Part shown: in pieces, positions 6,487 through 15,620 of the stretch
Layout: each line of letters begins with the position of its first letter
Numbering within the stretch: the first letter of the stretch is position 1
Assembly (NCBI GenBank): GCA_947632155.1
Contig: CANROF010000009.1
Span: 1 to 56,388 of the forward strand
Source: an uncultured Oscillospiraceae bacterium
GTDB lineage: Bacteria; Bacillota; Clostridia; Oscillospirales; Oscillospiraceae
DNA length: 56,388 bases
Reading direction: 5' to 3'
Notes under the pieces: generated by a model
What the model was told of the DNA's origin: nothing
What the model saw: the letters and a program-made list of their open reading frames with translations, nothing else
Database searches by the model: none
Made by a program: the position numbers and the translations under genes

Positions 6487-8349
6487 ATGGAAATTGAGGA
6501 AAAGACCGTGACGGAGCCTATCCAGGGCAAGCGCCACGAGAAAAAGCCCAAAAAGCGCCGCAAGAGCAGAGTCCTGAGGCGCCTTATAACGTACATAGTC
6601 GTCCTGGCCATCCTGGCCGCCGCGGCCTTCGCCGTGTGGTATTTCGTATTCCGCGAGGAGGAGGGCCTGGCCGCCATCCTGGAGGAGACGGTCCAGCGCA
6701 ACACCATCGTCAGCACCGTCTCCGGCTCCGGCTCGGCCCGGGCCAGCGGCAACTCCGGCGTGACCCTGGGCGCCGGGAGCGTGGTGGGGGACGTGTTCGT
6801 CAACGTGGGCGACATCGTCTTTGAGGGGATGCCCCTCTACACCGCCACCAACCCCAACGCCGACGCCGCGGTGGAGGAGGCCAAAAAGAACATCTCCGAC
6901 CAGGAGAAGACCATCGAGGAAAAGCGCAAGGCCGTGGAGGACGCCAACGCCGCCCTGACGAAGGCCCAGGAGGACCTGGAGAAGGTCCGGAGCGACTACG
7001 CCGAGCTCCAGGGCAAGGGCTCCGAGCTGACCCTCACCGCCCCCTTCGCCGGGAAGATCACCGAGGCCGTGGACCTCACCCCCGGGCAGATGCTCTCCGC
7101 CGGGGAGAAGGTCGGCACTCTGGTCAACGACCGGCAGATGCGCCTGAGGCTCTACTTCAGCTACGCCTATGAGAACGACATCTTTGTGGGCCAGGACGTG
7201 GACGTCTCCATCCCCGTGCTGATGCTGACCCTAAAGGGCCGGGTGGAGGATATCCACAAGGTCCAGTACATCACCCCCGAGGGCGGCATTTATTTCGAGG
7301 TCACCGTCAGCTTTGCCAACCCCGGCACCCTCACCGCCGGGATGGACGCCTCCGCCTCCATGCGGGACGCCGCGGGGTACGACATCTACCCCTATGAGAA
7401 CGGCGAGCTGGAATTTTCCGGCACACAGCCCCTGACCGTAAAGCGCGCCGGGTCCGTCAGCTCCGTGGGTTCCATCCGCGACTACGCCAGCGTAGAGGCG
7501 GGAGACGTGCTGCTGGTCCAGTCCCCCGACGCTTTGAACGACGAGATCAAGACCTTCGCCGACACCACCCTCAAGGACGCCGAGGACGCCGTCACCCGGG
7601 CCCAGGCCGCCATCCCCGCCGCCGAGCAGGAGGCAGCCAACGCCGAGGCGCGGCTTGTGGAGCTCCAGGAGGCCCTGGAGAAGGCGGAGATGAACGTCAC
7701 CAATCTGGACGCCGTGGCGCCCATCTCCGGCACCGTCACCTCCGTGGCCATCGTCCCCGGCATGGAGCTGGAGAACGACATGACCGTCATCACCATCACC
7801 GACACCTCCAACATGATCGTGGAGATCACCGTGGACGACCGGAACATCGGCTTCGTCACCGCCGGGATGGAGGTCACCCTCTCCGACTACAGCGGCATGA
7901 CCTACACCGGCATCGTCACCAAGATCGACATGGAGAACTTCCAGGCCGGCCAGGGCATGAGCACCTACCCCGTGACCCTGACGGTGGAGAATTCCTCCGG
8001 CGCTCTCCAGCAGGGCCGGTATCTCCAGTACTCTTTCGTCACCAGCAAGTCTGAAGACTGCCTCACCGTGCCCATCCAGTGCGTCAAATCCATCGTGGAC
8101 AACGACGGCGAATCCCACGAGGTGGTGTTCCTGAAAGCCGAGTCCCGGCCCGACAACGCCATCGACTTCACCCCGCCGGAGAATTACTACGGCTCCACGC
8201 CCATGTACCCCACCCCCGAGGACGGCTACTGGCCCGTGCCTGTGGAGACAGGTCTGCACGACAGGCTCAATGTGGAGATCACCTCCGGCCTCAACGAGGG
8301 CGACGTCATCTTCAACGCCTTCACCATCACCGACGCCTATTCCTATTGA
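6487..8349 (+). CDS. HlyD/MacA-type periplasmic adaptor subunit
   Basis: A 620-residue membrane fusion protein. The N-terminus has a short basic cytoplasmic tail (KKPKKRRKSRVLRR) and one membrane helix at about residues 36-57. Outside follow a biotinyl-lipoyl-like segment (residues 80-120), two Lys/Glu-rich coiled-coil stretches (about 130-180 and 360-410), and beta-barrel sections. It would link the ABC unit encoded downstream to the envelope or an SLH-type partner. The start at 6487 has AAAGGAGA upstream. It is longer than Gram-negative MacA (about 370) and has two lipoyl/coiled-coil passages, a form common in Clostridia. The substrate is unknown. Confidence 0.87.
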   Translation: MEIEEKTVTEPIQGKRHEKKPKKRRKSRVLRRLITYIVVLAILAAAAFAVWYFVFREEEGLAAILEETVQRNTIVSTVSGSGSARASGNSGVTLGAGSVVGDVFVNVGDIVFEGMPLYTATNPNADAAVEEAKKNISDQEKTIEEKRKAVEDANAALTKAQEDLEKVRSDYAELQGKGSELTLTAPFAGKITEAVDLTPGQMLSAGEKVGTLVNDRQMRLRLYFSYAYENDIFVGQDVDVSIPVLMLTLKGRVEDIHKVQYITPEGGIYFEVTVSFANPGTLTAGMDASASMRDAAGYDIYPYENGELEFSGTQPLTVKRAGSVSSVGSIRDYASVEAGDVLLVQSPDALNDEIKTFADTTLKDAEDAVTRAQAAIPAAEQEAANAEARLVELQEALEKAEMNVTNLDAVAPISGTVTSVAIVPGMELENDMTVITITDTSNMIVEITVDDRNIGFVTAGMEVTLSDYSGMTYTGIVTKIDMENFQAGQGMSTYPVTLTVENSSGALQQGRYLQYSFVTSKSEDCLTVPIQCVKSIVDNDGESHEVVFLKAESRPDNAIDFTPPENYYGSTPMYPTPEDGYWPVPVETGLHDRLNVEITSGLNEGDVIFNAFTITDAYSY

Positions 8350-8366
8350 TTTAAGAGGTGTCCGGT

Positions 8367-9098
8367 ATGCTTATCGACTTAAAGGACATTTATAAAATTT
8401 ACAACGAGGGCCTGGAGAGCGAGGTCCGGGCCCTGGACGGCGTGAGCCTCCAGATCGACCGGGGGGAGTTCGTGGCCATCGTGGGCGCCTCCGGCTCCGG
8501 CAAGTCCACGCTCATGAATATCCTGGGGTGCCTGGACATCCCCACCTACGGCGGCTACGAGCTGGACGGCACGGACGTGACGGAGCTCTCCGACCGGGAG
8601 CTGGCCCGGATACGCAACCGGGAGATCGGATTTGTGTTCCAGGGCTACAACCTCATCTCCGCCCTCAACGCCTACGAGAACGTGGAGCTGCCCCTCATCT
8701 ACCGGGGGGTGGGCCCTTTCAAGCGGGAGGGCATGGTGATGGAGGCCCTGGCCAAGGTGAAGATGGACGACCGGTCCCAGCACCGCCCCTCCGAGATGTC
8801 CGGCGGCCAGCAGCAGCGGGTGGCAATCGCCCGGGCCATCGCCGCCCGGCCCCCCATCATCATGGCCGACGAGCCCACCGGGGCCCTGGATTCCCGGACG
8901 GGCCGCCACGTGCTGGAGATTCTCCACACCCTCCATGAGGAGGAGGGCACCACCGTCATCCTCATCACCCACGACAACTCCATCGCCGCCACCGCCCACC
9001 GGATCGTGCGAATCTCCGACGGGAAGATCGTGGCGGACTCCAAGGACGACAAGAATTTACAGGCCCAGGTAGCTAAGGAAGGAGGCGCCGGCGCATGA
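8367..9098 (+). CDS. MacB-type ABC transporter ATP-binding protein
   Basis: A 243-residue ATPase of the LolD/MacB group. Walker A GASGSGKST is at about residues 41-49, the Q-loop in FVFQGYNLI, the signature SGGQQQRVAIARA, Walker B IIMADEPTGALD and the switch histidine in ITHD. The ATG at 8367 has GAGGTG 6 bases upstream. It ends in a 4-base ATGA overlap with the permease gene, so the two are translationally coupled. It drives the mechanotransmission-type exporter formed with the adaptor and permease. Confidence 0.94.
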   Translation: MLIDLKDIYKIYNEGLESEVRALDGVSLQIDRGEFVAIVGASGSGKSTLMNILGCLDIPTYGGYELDGTDVTELSDRELARIRNREIGFVFQGYNLISALNAYENVELPLIYRGVGPFKREGMVMEALAKVKMDDRSQHRPSEMSGGQQQRVAIARAIAARPPIIMADEPTGALDSRTGRHVLEILHTLHEEEGTTVILITHDNSIAATAHRIVRISDGKIVADSKDDKNLQAQVAKEGGAGA

Positions 9099-10375
9099 AA
9101 TTCACACAGGCATTCAAAATGGCCGCAAAATCCATCGCGGGCAACAAGGTCCGCTCCGCCCTCACCATGCTGGGCGTCATCATCGGCCTTGCCGCCGTCA
9201 TCATCCTTGTCTCCTACGCCCAGGGACAGAACCAGGCCATGCGGGAGTACTACGAGAGCATGGGCCAGAACACCATCGACGTCAATGCCTACGTCTACGA
9301 CGGGAGCATCGACATCCCCACGGAGCTTTCCAACTACTGCCAGAGCATCTCCCAGTACGTGGAGGGCGTCACCCCCAACTCCACCATCTGGAGCGACCTC
9401 ACCATCCAGTACGGCGTCCACACTCTGGGCGAGACGCAGGAGATCGACATGGGCGGCGGTATGATCATGATCGACACCAGCCAGCGCCCCACCAGCTACC
9501 TGGCCAGCGACCAGTTTGCCGTCTGCAACAACTACACCCTGGCCAAGGGCCGGGACATCAGCTTCATGGACATCAAGGCTTCCAACCAGGTCTGCGTTCT
9601 GGGCGCGGCGGTGGCGCAGAACCTCTTCGGCATGATCGACCCCATCGGCAAGGAGATTGACATCAACGGCATGCCCTTCAACGTCATCGGCGTCTACAAG
9701 GCCAAGGGCAACGGCGTCACCGAGTATAACGACGAGGGCGACAACTGGCAGGAAGTCTCCATGAGCCAGATGGACAACATTCTGGTGTTCCCCTACACCC
9801 TCAACAGGATTTTGAACAACAACAGCTCCGTGGACCAGTACACCGTCAAGGCCAAGGATTCAGACTCCGCCAAGATTGCCGCCACGCTGATAAAATCCTA
9901 CCTCACCAGCATCGTCGGCGACATGGGCTGGGTGGACGTCTACAACCAGGGCGTCTACCAGGAGGAGGAGGACGAGGCCAACAAGCTCCAGGAGATGTTC
10001 CTGGGCGGCATCGCGGCCATCTCCCTTTTGGTGGGGGGCGTGGGCATCATGAACATCATGCTGGTCACCGTCACCGAGCGCACCCGGGAGATCGGCATCC
10101 GCAAGGCCATCGGCGCGGAGCGCCGGAGCATCATCATCCAGTTCCTCATCGAGGCCGCCATGATCTGCGGAATCGGCGGCATCATCGGCATCATCGTGGG
10201 GTATCTGGGGACGCTGATCGTAGGAAAGCTGTTCCTGAACATCGTGCTCATCCCCGGCACGGGCATCACCGTGGGCGCCTTCGCCATTTCCGTGGCGCTG
10301 GGCCTCATCTTCGGCCTCTACCCCGCGGCTAAGGCCTCCAAGCTCCAGCCGGTGGAAGCCCTGAGAGCCGATTGA
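9095..10375 (+). CDS. MacB-type ABC transporter permease (FtsX family)
   Basis: A 426-residue permease: one membrane helix at residues 20-42, an extracytoplasmic MacB-type domain at about 45-290, then three helices in the C-terminal FtsX region containing GGVGIMNIMLVTVTERTREI and IRKAIGAERR, ending AKASKLQPVEALR as is typical. It forms the membrane part of the tripartite transporter. The ATG overlaps the ATPase stop. Exported molecules could be peptides, antibiotics or lipids; the sequence does not tell which. Confidence 0.94.
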   Translation: MKFTQAFKMAAKSIAGNKVRSALTMLGVIIGLAAVIILVSYAQGQNQAMREYYESMGQNTIDVNAYVYDGSIDIPTELSNYCQSISQYVEGVTPNSTIWSDLTIQYGVHTLGETQEIDMGGGMIMIDTSQRPTSYLASDQFAVCNNYTLAKGRDISFMDIKASNQVCVLGAAVAQNLFGMIDPIGKEIDINGMPFNVIGVYKAKGNGVTEYNDEGDNWQEVSMSQMDNILVFPYTLNRILNNNSSVDQYTVKAKDSDSAKIAATLIKSYLTSIVGDMGWVDVYNQGVYQEEEDEANKLQEMFLGGIAAISLLVGGVGIMNIMLVTVTERTREIGIRKAIGAERRSIIIQFLIEAAMICGIGGIIGIIVGYLGTLIVGKLFLNIVLIPGTGITVGAFAISVALGLIFGLYPAAKASKLQPVEALRAD

Positions 10376-10397
10376 GAAAGTCAAAGGAGTGAGAAAT

Positions 10398-12719
10398 ATG
10401 AGAATCACAAAGAAAATTTCGGCGCTTCTCCTGACCTGCGCGCTTCTGGCGGGGCTGTGCGTCACCGGAGCCGCCGCCGGCGAGGACGTGTCCACCTTCA
10501 CGGACATCACGGACCCCGCCGTGGGGCAGGCCGTGGAGTCCCTGCGGGAGATGGGCGTGGTCACCGGCGTGGGCGAGGGGAACTTCAACCCCGGCGGCAC
10601 CCTGACCCGGGCGCAGTTTTGCGTCATGGCCATACAGATCATGGGTCACGGCGGCGACGTGGCCGCCCAGAGCCACCGGGTCATCTTCTCCGACGTCACC
10701 GCCCGCCACTGGGCGCTGGGCTACGTCAACCTTGCCGTCACCATCGAAATTGACGGCGGAAAGCTCATCGCCGGCACCGGCAGCGGCATCTTCTCCCCCG
10801 ACCGGGTGATCACCTACGCCGAGGCCGCCACCATCCTCCTGCGTATCCTGGGCTACGGCACCGAGGCCAGCGACAACTGGCCCCACGCCGTCATGGGCCT
10901 GGCGGAGAGCGTGAGCCTCAACGCCGGCATCGGCTCCGTCACGGAAAACAGCGGCATCACCCGGGCCCAGGCGGCGATCTTGTTCCGCAACATGCTTCTG
11001 GCCCATCCCAAGGGCAGCAGCGCTCCTTGGGTCAGCGGCGGCGGCGGAGCCGGCTACACCGCCCATGAGAACGCCATCCTCCTGTCCGTGGACGCCAAGA
11101 CCGCCGACGGCTCCCTGGGGGTGCTGACCTCCGCGGGGGACGCCGCCAAGCCCGCCGTCAGCGGCCCCGCCCCCTTCTTCCTGGGCAAAAAGGGCACCGC
11201 CGTCTATGACGCCAAGGGCCTGTTCCTTACGTTCCTCCCGGACCCCGGGGCGACGAGCCGCAGCCTGACGGTGGAACTGGCCTCGCCCACCTCCATCACC
11301 GGCGCCGACGGCACGGTGATCCCCGTCCCCTCCTCCGCCAAGGTCCTCCGCGACGGGCTGGACCTCATCTACGGAGACGTCTATGGGGGGCTGCGCCCCG
11401 GCCTTGCCCTCACCGTGTTCTTTACCGCCTCCGGCGCCGTGGACTACATCTATGTCCCCGGCGCCCCGGCCGTCTCCGGGGACGCCGTGGTGGCCGCCAC
11501 CGACGGAATCCGGGCCTTTGATGCCATCACCGGCGGGGACAGGAACGTCCCCGTCGTCCGAAACGGCGCCGCCGCCTCCCCCGACCAGATCAGGACCAAC
11601 GACGTGGGCGTCTACAGCGCCGGCGCGGGGGTCCTGTACGTCACCGACTTTCGCCTCTCCGCGGTGCTGGAGAGCGCCAGCCCCAACATCTTCGCCCCCG
11701 ACAAGGTCACTCTGCTGGGACAGGAATTTGAGGTGCTGGACAGCGCCTTCGCCGGGCTTTCCGACGTGAAGTTAGGCTCCACCGTCACCGCCCTCTTCGC
11801 CCCCGACGGGAAGATCGCCCGAATCGTCCCCTACGGCTCTGTGGGCGCCAACGCCCACGGCGTCGTCACCGAATATGACGGCAGCGAGGTCACCGTCTCC
11901 CTCATGGGCGCCCCCTACGGCGTGGAGGAGCTGAAGGGCACCCTCCGCGGCGGCACCAAGGCCGCCAATTACGTGGGCTATGTGGTCAGCGTCTCCGGCG
12001 TCAAGGACCGCGTGGAGGACAAGGACGAGATATTCATCTCCCTCACCCGCCAGAGCGGTACCGCCACGGGGGCCGTGGACGTAAAGGCCCGGACCGTGGG
12101 CGCCGCGTCCCTGGCCCCCGGCGCCATCATCTACGAGCGCGTGGGCTCCGGCCCCCTCCGGCGCATAGCCCTCACCGACGTGGCGGCGGACACCGTTCCC
12201 GCCTCCAGGGTGACCTACGCCCACCGGGACGGCAACGGCGGCATCGACGTGCTCATCCTTGACGACGTCACCGGCGACTGCTACACCTACGGGTTTGTGA
12301 CGAACGAGGTCAAACGGACCGCTTACGACAGCGACTTCGGCGAGATTTTGAACACCGTCACCACAGTGACAAACAGCACCGGCGAAACCGCCGTTGTTGG
12401 CGGCTATACCTTTGAAAACGGCGTGGGCGGCGTGGCCCAGTCCCTCCAGTCCTCCGGCGATTACAAGGGCGCCGCGGGCTTCATGCCCCTCTCGGAGCTT
12501 ACGGAGCTCACGCAGCTCAACTTCAGCGTCTCCGCCCGCACCTGCACCGTGGGCGGCGTCACCATCCCCATCGCCTCCAACGTCCAGTGCTACGACAAGG
12601 CCACCGGCTCCTGGTTTTCGAGCCTCGCCCAGTGCCTCATCCACACCAACTCCTTCACCGCCTACTTCGACCGCTCCCCCTCCGAGGGCGGCAAGATACG
12701 CCTCATCATTGCGGAGTAA
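10398..12719 (+). CDS. Exported SLH-domain surface protein
   Basis: A 773-residue secreted protein with a signal peptide (basic MRITKK, hydrophobic core, cut near TGAAAGED). Three S-layer homology repeats follow at about residues 30-80, 95-150 and 155-205; the first contains FNPGGTLTRAQF and the second IFSPDRVITYAEA. The remaining 560 residues after a Gly-rich linker are beta-rich and unrecognised. SLH repeats normally bind secondary cell wall polymer. The gene starts 22 bases after the permease, in the same operon, so it may be the wall-anchored outer component or client of the transporter. The ATG at 10398 has AAAGGAG 8 bases upstream. Confidence 0.88.
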   Translation: MRITKKISALLLTCALLAGLCVTGAAAGEDVSTFTDITDPAVGQAVESLREMGVVTGVGEGNFNPGGTLTRAQFCVMAIQIMGHGGDVAAQSHRVIFSDVTARHWALGYVNLAVTIEIDGGKLIAGTGSGIFSPDRVITYAEAATILLRILGYGTEASDNWPHAVMGLAESVSLNAGIGSVTENSGITRAQAAILFRNMLLAHPKGSSAPWVSGGGGAGYTAHENAILLSVDAKTADGSLGVLTSAGDAAKPAVSGPAPFFLGKKGTAVYDAKGLFLTFLPDPGATSRSLTVELASPTSITGADGTVIPVPSSAKVLRDGLDLIYGDVYGGLRPGLALTVFFTASGAVDYIYVPGAPAVSGDAVVAATDGIRAFDAITGGDRNVPVVRNGAAASPDQIRTNDVGVYSAGAGVLYVTDFRLSAVLESASPNIFAPDKVTLLGQEFEVLDSAFAGLSDVKLGSTVTALFAPDGKIARIVPYGSVGANAHGVVTEYDGSEVTVSLMGAPYGVEELKGTLRGGTKAANYVGYVVSVSGVKDRVEDKDEIFISLTRQSGTATGAVDVKARTVGAASLAPGAIIYERVGSGPLRRIALTDVAADTVPASRVTYAHRDGNGGIDVLILDDVTGDCYTYGFVTNEVKRTAYDSDFGEILNTVTTVTNSTGETAVVGGYTFENGVGGVAQSLQSSGDYKGAAGFMPLSELTELTQLNFSVSARTCTVGGVTIPIASNVQCYDKATGSWFSSLAQCLIHTNSFTAYFDRSPSEGGKIRLIIAE

Positions 12720-12721
12720 AA

Positions 12722-12759
12722 AAGCATCCCCGCTGGGTTTACCGGCGGGGATGCTTTTT
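12722..12759. terminator. Bidirectional terminator between the SLH gene and degV
   Basis: Stem AGCATCCCCGC/GCGGGGATGCT with T runs on both strands, between converging genes. Confidence 0.88.
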
Positions 12760-12771
12760 CATATCCGATTT

Positions 12772-13644
12772 TTACCTTTTATCCCCCAAAAAGAACACCG
12801 CCAGGGTATCGGGGCCGGAGTGGGCGCCGATGACGGGGCCGATGGGGCTCACCGTCACGTCCAGGGGGCGCAAATTCTCCCGGACGAGCCCCGCCAGGTA
12901 TTCCGCGTCCTCCGGGCAGTCGCCGTGGCTTATGAAGACGTGCTGCCGGGCTATGTCGTCCGCGGTCTGGGCGCACTTGTCGAAAAGCGCCTTGACAGCC
13001 GCCCTTCTCCCCCGGGCCTTGGACATACTGATGAGCCGGCCGGCGTCGTCCACGTGGAGCACCGGCTTTATGTTGAGGAGCGTCCCCACCGCCGCCGTGG
13101 CGCCGCTGACCCGTCCCCCGCGCTTGAGGAAAAATAGGTCGTCCACCGTGAACCAGTGTACCACCCGGGGGGCCGTGCTTTGGGCGAAATCCCGGGCCCC
13201 CTCCAAGTCCGCGCCCTCCCGGGCCCGCAGCGCCGTCAGGTACACCAGCAGCCCCTGCCCCATGGAGGCGCATTTTGAGTCCACCACGTAGATCTTCCGC
13301 TCCGGGAACCGGGCCGACAGGGCCTCCGCGGCGATGGCGCCGTTCTGGCAGGTGCTGGAAAGCGCCGAGGCGAAGGCGATGTAGAGGATGTCCCGGCCGG
13401 AGGCGAGGATGGGCGCCATGACCTCCTCAAACTCCCCGGGATTGGCAGCGCTGGTGGAGGCCGCGCCGCCGTTTCTCAGCGCCGCGTAAAAGTCCCTGTG
13501 GGAGATCTCCCGCTCGTCCAGGTAGTTGTGAAACTCCCGTCCGTCCAAATTCACCGCCAGCGGCAGCACCTCGACCCCCAGCTCAATGGCCAGCCCCGCC
13601 GGCAGGTCGCAGGAGGAATCGGTAAATATCACATATTCGCCCAT
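12772..13644 (-). CDS. DegV family fatty-acid-binding protein
   Basis: A 290-residue DegV/FakB-type protein that binds a fatty acid and presents it to FakA. It opens with the characteristic YVIFTDSSCDLP, has the substrate region STSAANPGEF (usually TSQPSP), FASALSSTCQNG, VVDSKCASMGQG and the late ISHGDCPEDAE. The fakA gene at 4351 is a plausible partner, though organisms usually have several DegV paralogues. Length and order are normal. The gene is monocistronic with its own promoter and shares a terminator with the SLH gene. Confidence 0.93.
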   Translation of the reverse strand: MGEYVIFTDSSCDLPAGLAIELGVEVLPLAVNLDGREFHNYLDEREISHRDFYAALRNGGAASTSAANPGEFEEVMAPILASGRDILYIAFASALSSTCQNGAIAAEALSARFPERKIYVVDSKCASMGQGLLVYLTALRAREGADLEGARDFAQSTAPRVVHWFTVDDLFFLKRGGRVSGATAAVGTLLNIKPVLHVDDAGRLISMSKARGRRAAVKALFDKCAQTADDIARQHVFISHGDCPEDAEYLAGLVRENLRPLDVTVSPIGPVIGAHSGPDTLAVFFLGDKR

Positions 13645-13688
13645 AAAAAGCCCCTCCCCGGCGCCCCGCGCCGATCGAATTTATCCCT

Positions 13689-13717
13689 ATTATACCAAAC
13701 CACCGCATACATGTCGA
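13689..13717 (-). promoter_or_regulatory. Promoter of degV
   Basis: On the minus strand TCGACA (13717-13712), a 17-base spacer and TATAAT (13694-13689), 45 bases before the start. Confidence 0.75.
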
Positions 13718-13815
13718 GTACAATTTGATACGATTTTGCCGCCAAAATCCCCGGACCGCAAAAAATGCGTTGCGGAGCACATGCTCAAAATCACAGCGCG
13801 GGCCGCCGGAGACAT

Positions 13816-13849
13816 GGCCAGGGGCATTTCCGGCGGTCACGGCCCGTAC
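13816..13849 (-). repeat. 35-bp dispersed repeat, copy 2
   Basis: On the minus strand this reads GTACGGGCCGTGACCGC and on to GGCC, matching the element at 1671-1705. It is the only recognisable structure in the 245-base gap between degV and the anti-sigma-like gene. Confidence 0.6.
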
Positions 13850-13889
13850 AGCGGAATTATCGGTCATCGCGTTGTAAGGAAAGATTATT

Positions 13890-15620
13890 TTATGCTTTAA
13901 GCGCCCTGAACACCTCCGTCAGGTCCACCTCGGTGGAGGCCGTGGCGCCGTCTGCGTCCGTCCAGCGGGCGGCGGCGATGAGGTTGCCCTCGCGCAGGGT
14001 CAGGACGGGCCGGCCATCCAGGTTCTGGGCGGTTTTGACCGCGTCATCAAGGCAGGCGAAGGCCACGGCTCCCTGGCGGTCCAGCCAGCAGACGTAGGTG
14101 AACGGGAAGGCCCCGCTGGTGGACCACAAAAGCTCCCGGATGCCGTCCCCGTCCAGGTCGCAGGTGTAGACGCGCCCGCCGCACCGGGCAAGGAGCGCCG
14201 GGCCGTCCCCGTCCGCGCGGTAGAGCAGCGCCGGCGCGGACGCCGCCCCCGCCGCGTATTGGAGGGCCACGCCGTCAAATCCGAGAATATCCGTGAACGT
14301 GAAAAGCCTGTAATTGGAGAAATTCGCGTAAAAGGGCTCCGTCAGCGCCACCGTGTTCCCCGCCCCGTCCGCCGCCACGAGGCGCGACTGCACGCCGCGG
14401 GGGAAGTTGGGGTTCTCCGCGGGCGTCTCCTCCACGGTGAAGGTCCAGCCGCCGAAGGTGAGCTCCGGGGCGCTCTCCCATTTCTCCGGGGCCTCCAGCG
14501 CCTCCAAGCCGCCCGCGGGGCGCGTCTGGGTGACAATTTCCCCGCCCTCCCCCGGCCCGTGGGAACGGGATGGGGTGAAGAGGAAGCTCCCGATGCCGGA
14601 GAACGTCCCCCGCGTCAGCTCCCCCGCGGAGCCGTAGTTTTCCGCCGTAAAGGTCAGCGTCTCCGGGTCGAAGCTCTCGGCGGCCAGCAGCGCCGGGGAT
14701 ACCGACATATCAAAGCCCAGCTCCCGGTAGAGCTCCGGGTCCGTGACCCCCACCGTCACGCCAGCCTCCGACGCCCGGTAAACATAGGCCCGCACCGCCC
14801 CGTCGCTCCGGGCGTTGACGGTGACGAGCTCCGAAACGCCGTCTCCGTCCAGGTCCGCGCTCCAGGCCGGAATGCGCCGAAAGCCCCCAACGCACTCCGC
14901 GACGCACCCTCCGTCCAGCCAGAAGTGCCACCGGTAGCTCCCGGCGTCAAGCTGCTCCACGCTTACGCTGTAATCCTCCCGCCCCAAAAGCGTCTCAAAG
15001 GGCCGAAAGCCCGCCGCGGAGACGCCGCCGGGCTCCGACGGGGCGCTGAGCAGGATATCGAGATACGCGAAAAGCTCCCCCCGCTCCGAAAGCCCCACCG
15101 TCAGCTCGTAGTCCACACCGCCCAGGGTGAAGGATGCTCTGGGGCGCCCGTCCTCCTCCCGCGCAAGGCCGATCTTCACACCGTTATAGTCAATGATCTC
15201 CGCGTCCTCCGGCGCTTGCGCCGCGCCGTCGAAGCGGCAGCGAAGCTCCGCGCCGCCGCCCAGCTCCAGAGTGCAGCTAAGCGCGCTCCAGCCCGACACG
15301 TCGGCTATGTCCGCGCCCGCCCGGCGCTCCACCAGGATGTGGTCCGTCCCGACCCCGGCCCAGGTAAGGCTGTTCACCAAAAGCTCCCCGCCGTAGAGCT
15401 CCGAAAGCTCCCCGGCGTCGGAAATTTGCTCCCGCGTCAGCCCCTCCGGCCCGCCGCGGCCAATCAACGCCGCGCAGAGCACCGCCGCCGCGCCCAAAGC
15501 GGCCGCCGCCGTCCAAATCGCCGGGCGGCTCCGCCGTATCCTCACCGGCCCCGCCGCGGCGTACACCGCCGCGCCGTCCAACTCGCCTATCGCCTCCAAA
15601 AGCCTCTCAGCTTCCGTCAT
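13890..15620 (-). CDS. Membrane-anchored anti-sigma-like protein with VCBS/FG-GAP-like repeats
   Basis: A 576-residue protein overlapping the end of the sigma factor gene by 14 bases. A short cytoplasmic N-terminus (MTEAERLLEAIGELDGAAVY) is followed by one membrane helix at about residues 32-50 and a large outer domain. That domain contains Asp-rich calcium-site-like motifs (DLDGDGVSELV and DLDGDGIRELLWS) of the kind found in FG-GAP/VCBS propeller repeats. Position, coupling and topology suggest it holds the sigma factor inactive and senses something outside, but no named anti-sigma domain is evident. The ATG at 15620 has GGAGG upstream. Confidence 0.65.
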   Translation of the reverse strand: MTEAERLLEAIGELDGAAVYAAAGPVRIRRSRPAIWTAAAALGAAAVLCAALIGRGGPEGLTREQISDAGELSELYGGELLVNSLTWAGVGTDHILVERRAGADIADVSGWSALSCTLELGGGAELRCRFDGAAQAPEDAEIIDYNGVKIGLAREEDGRPRASFTLGGVDYELTVGLSERGELFAYLDILLSAPSEPGGVSAAGFRPFETLLGREDYSVSVEQLDAGSYRWHFWLDGGCVAECVGGFRRIPAWSADLDGDGVSELVTVNARSDGAVRAYVYRASEAGVTVGVTDPELYRELGFDMSVSPALLAAESFDPETLTFTAENYGSAGELTRGTFSGIGSFLFTPSRSHGPGEGGEIVTQTRPAGGLEALEAPEKWESAPELTFGGWTFTVEETPAENPNFPRGVQSRLVAADGAGNTVALTEPFYANFSNYRLFTFTDILGFDGVALQYAAGAASAPALLYRADGDGPALLARCGGRVYTCDLDGDGIRELLWSTSGAFPFTYVCWLDRQGAVAFACLDDAVKTAQNLDGRPVLTLREGNLIAAARWTDADGATASTEVDLTEVFRALKA

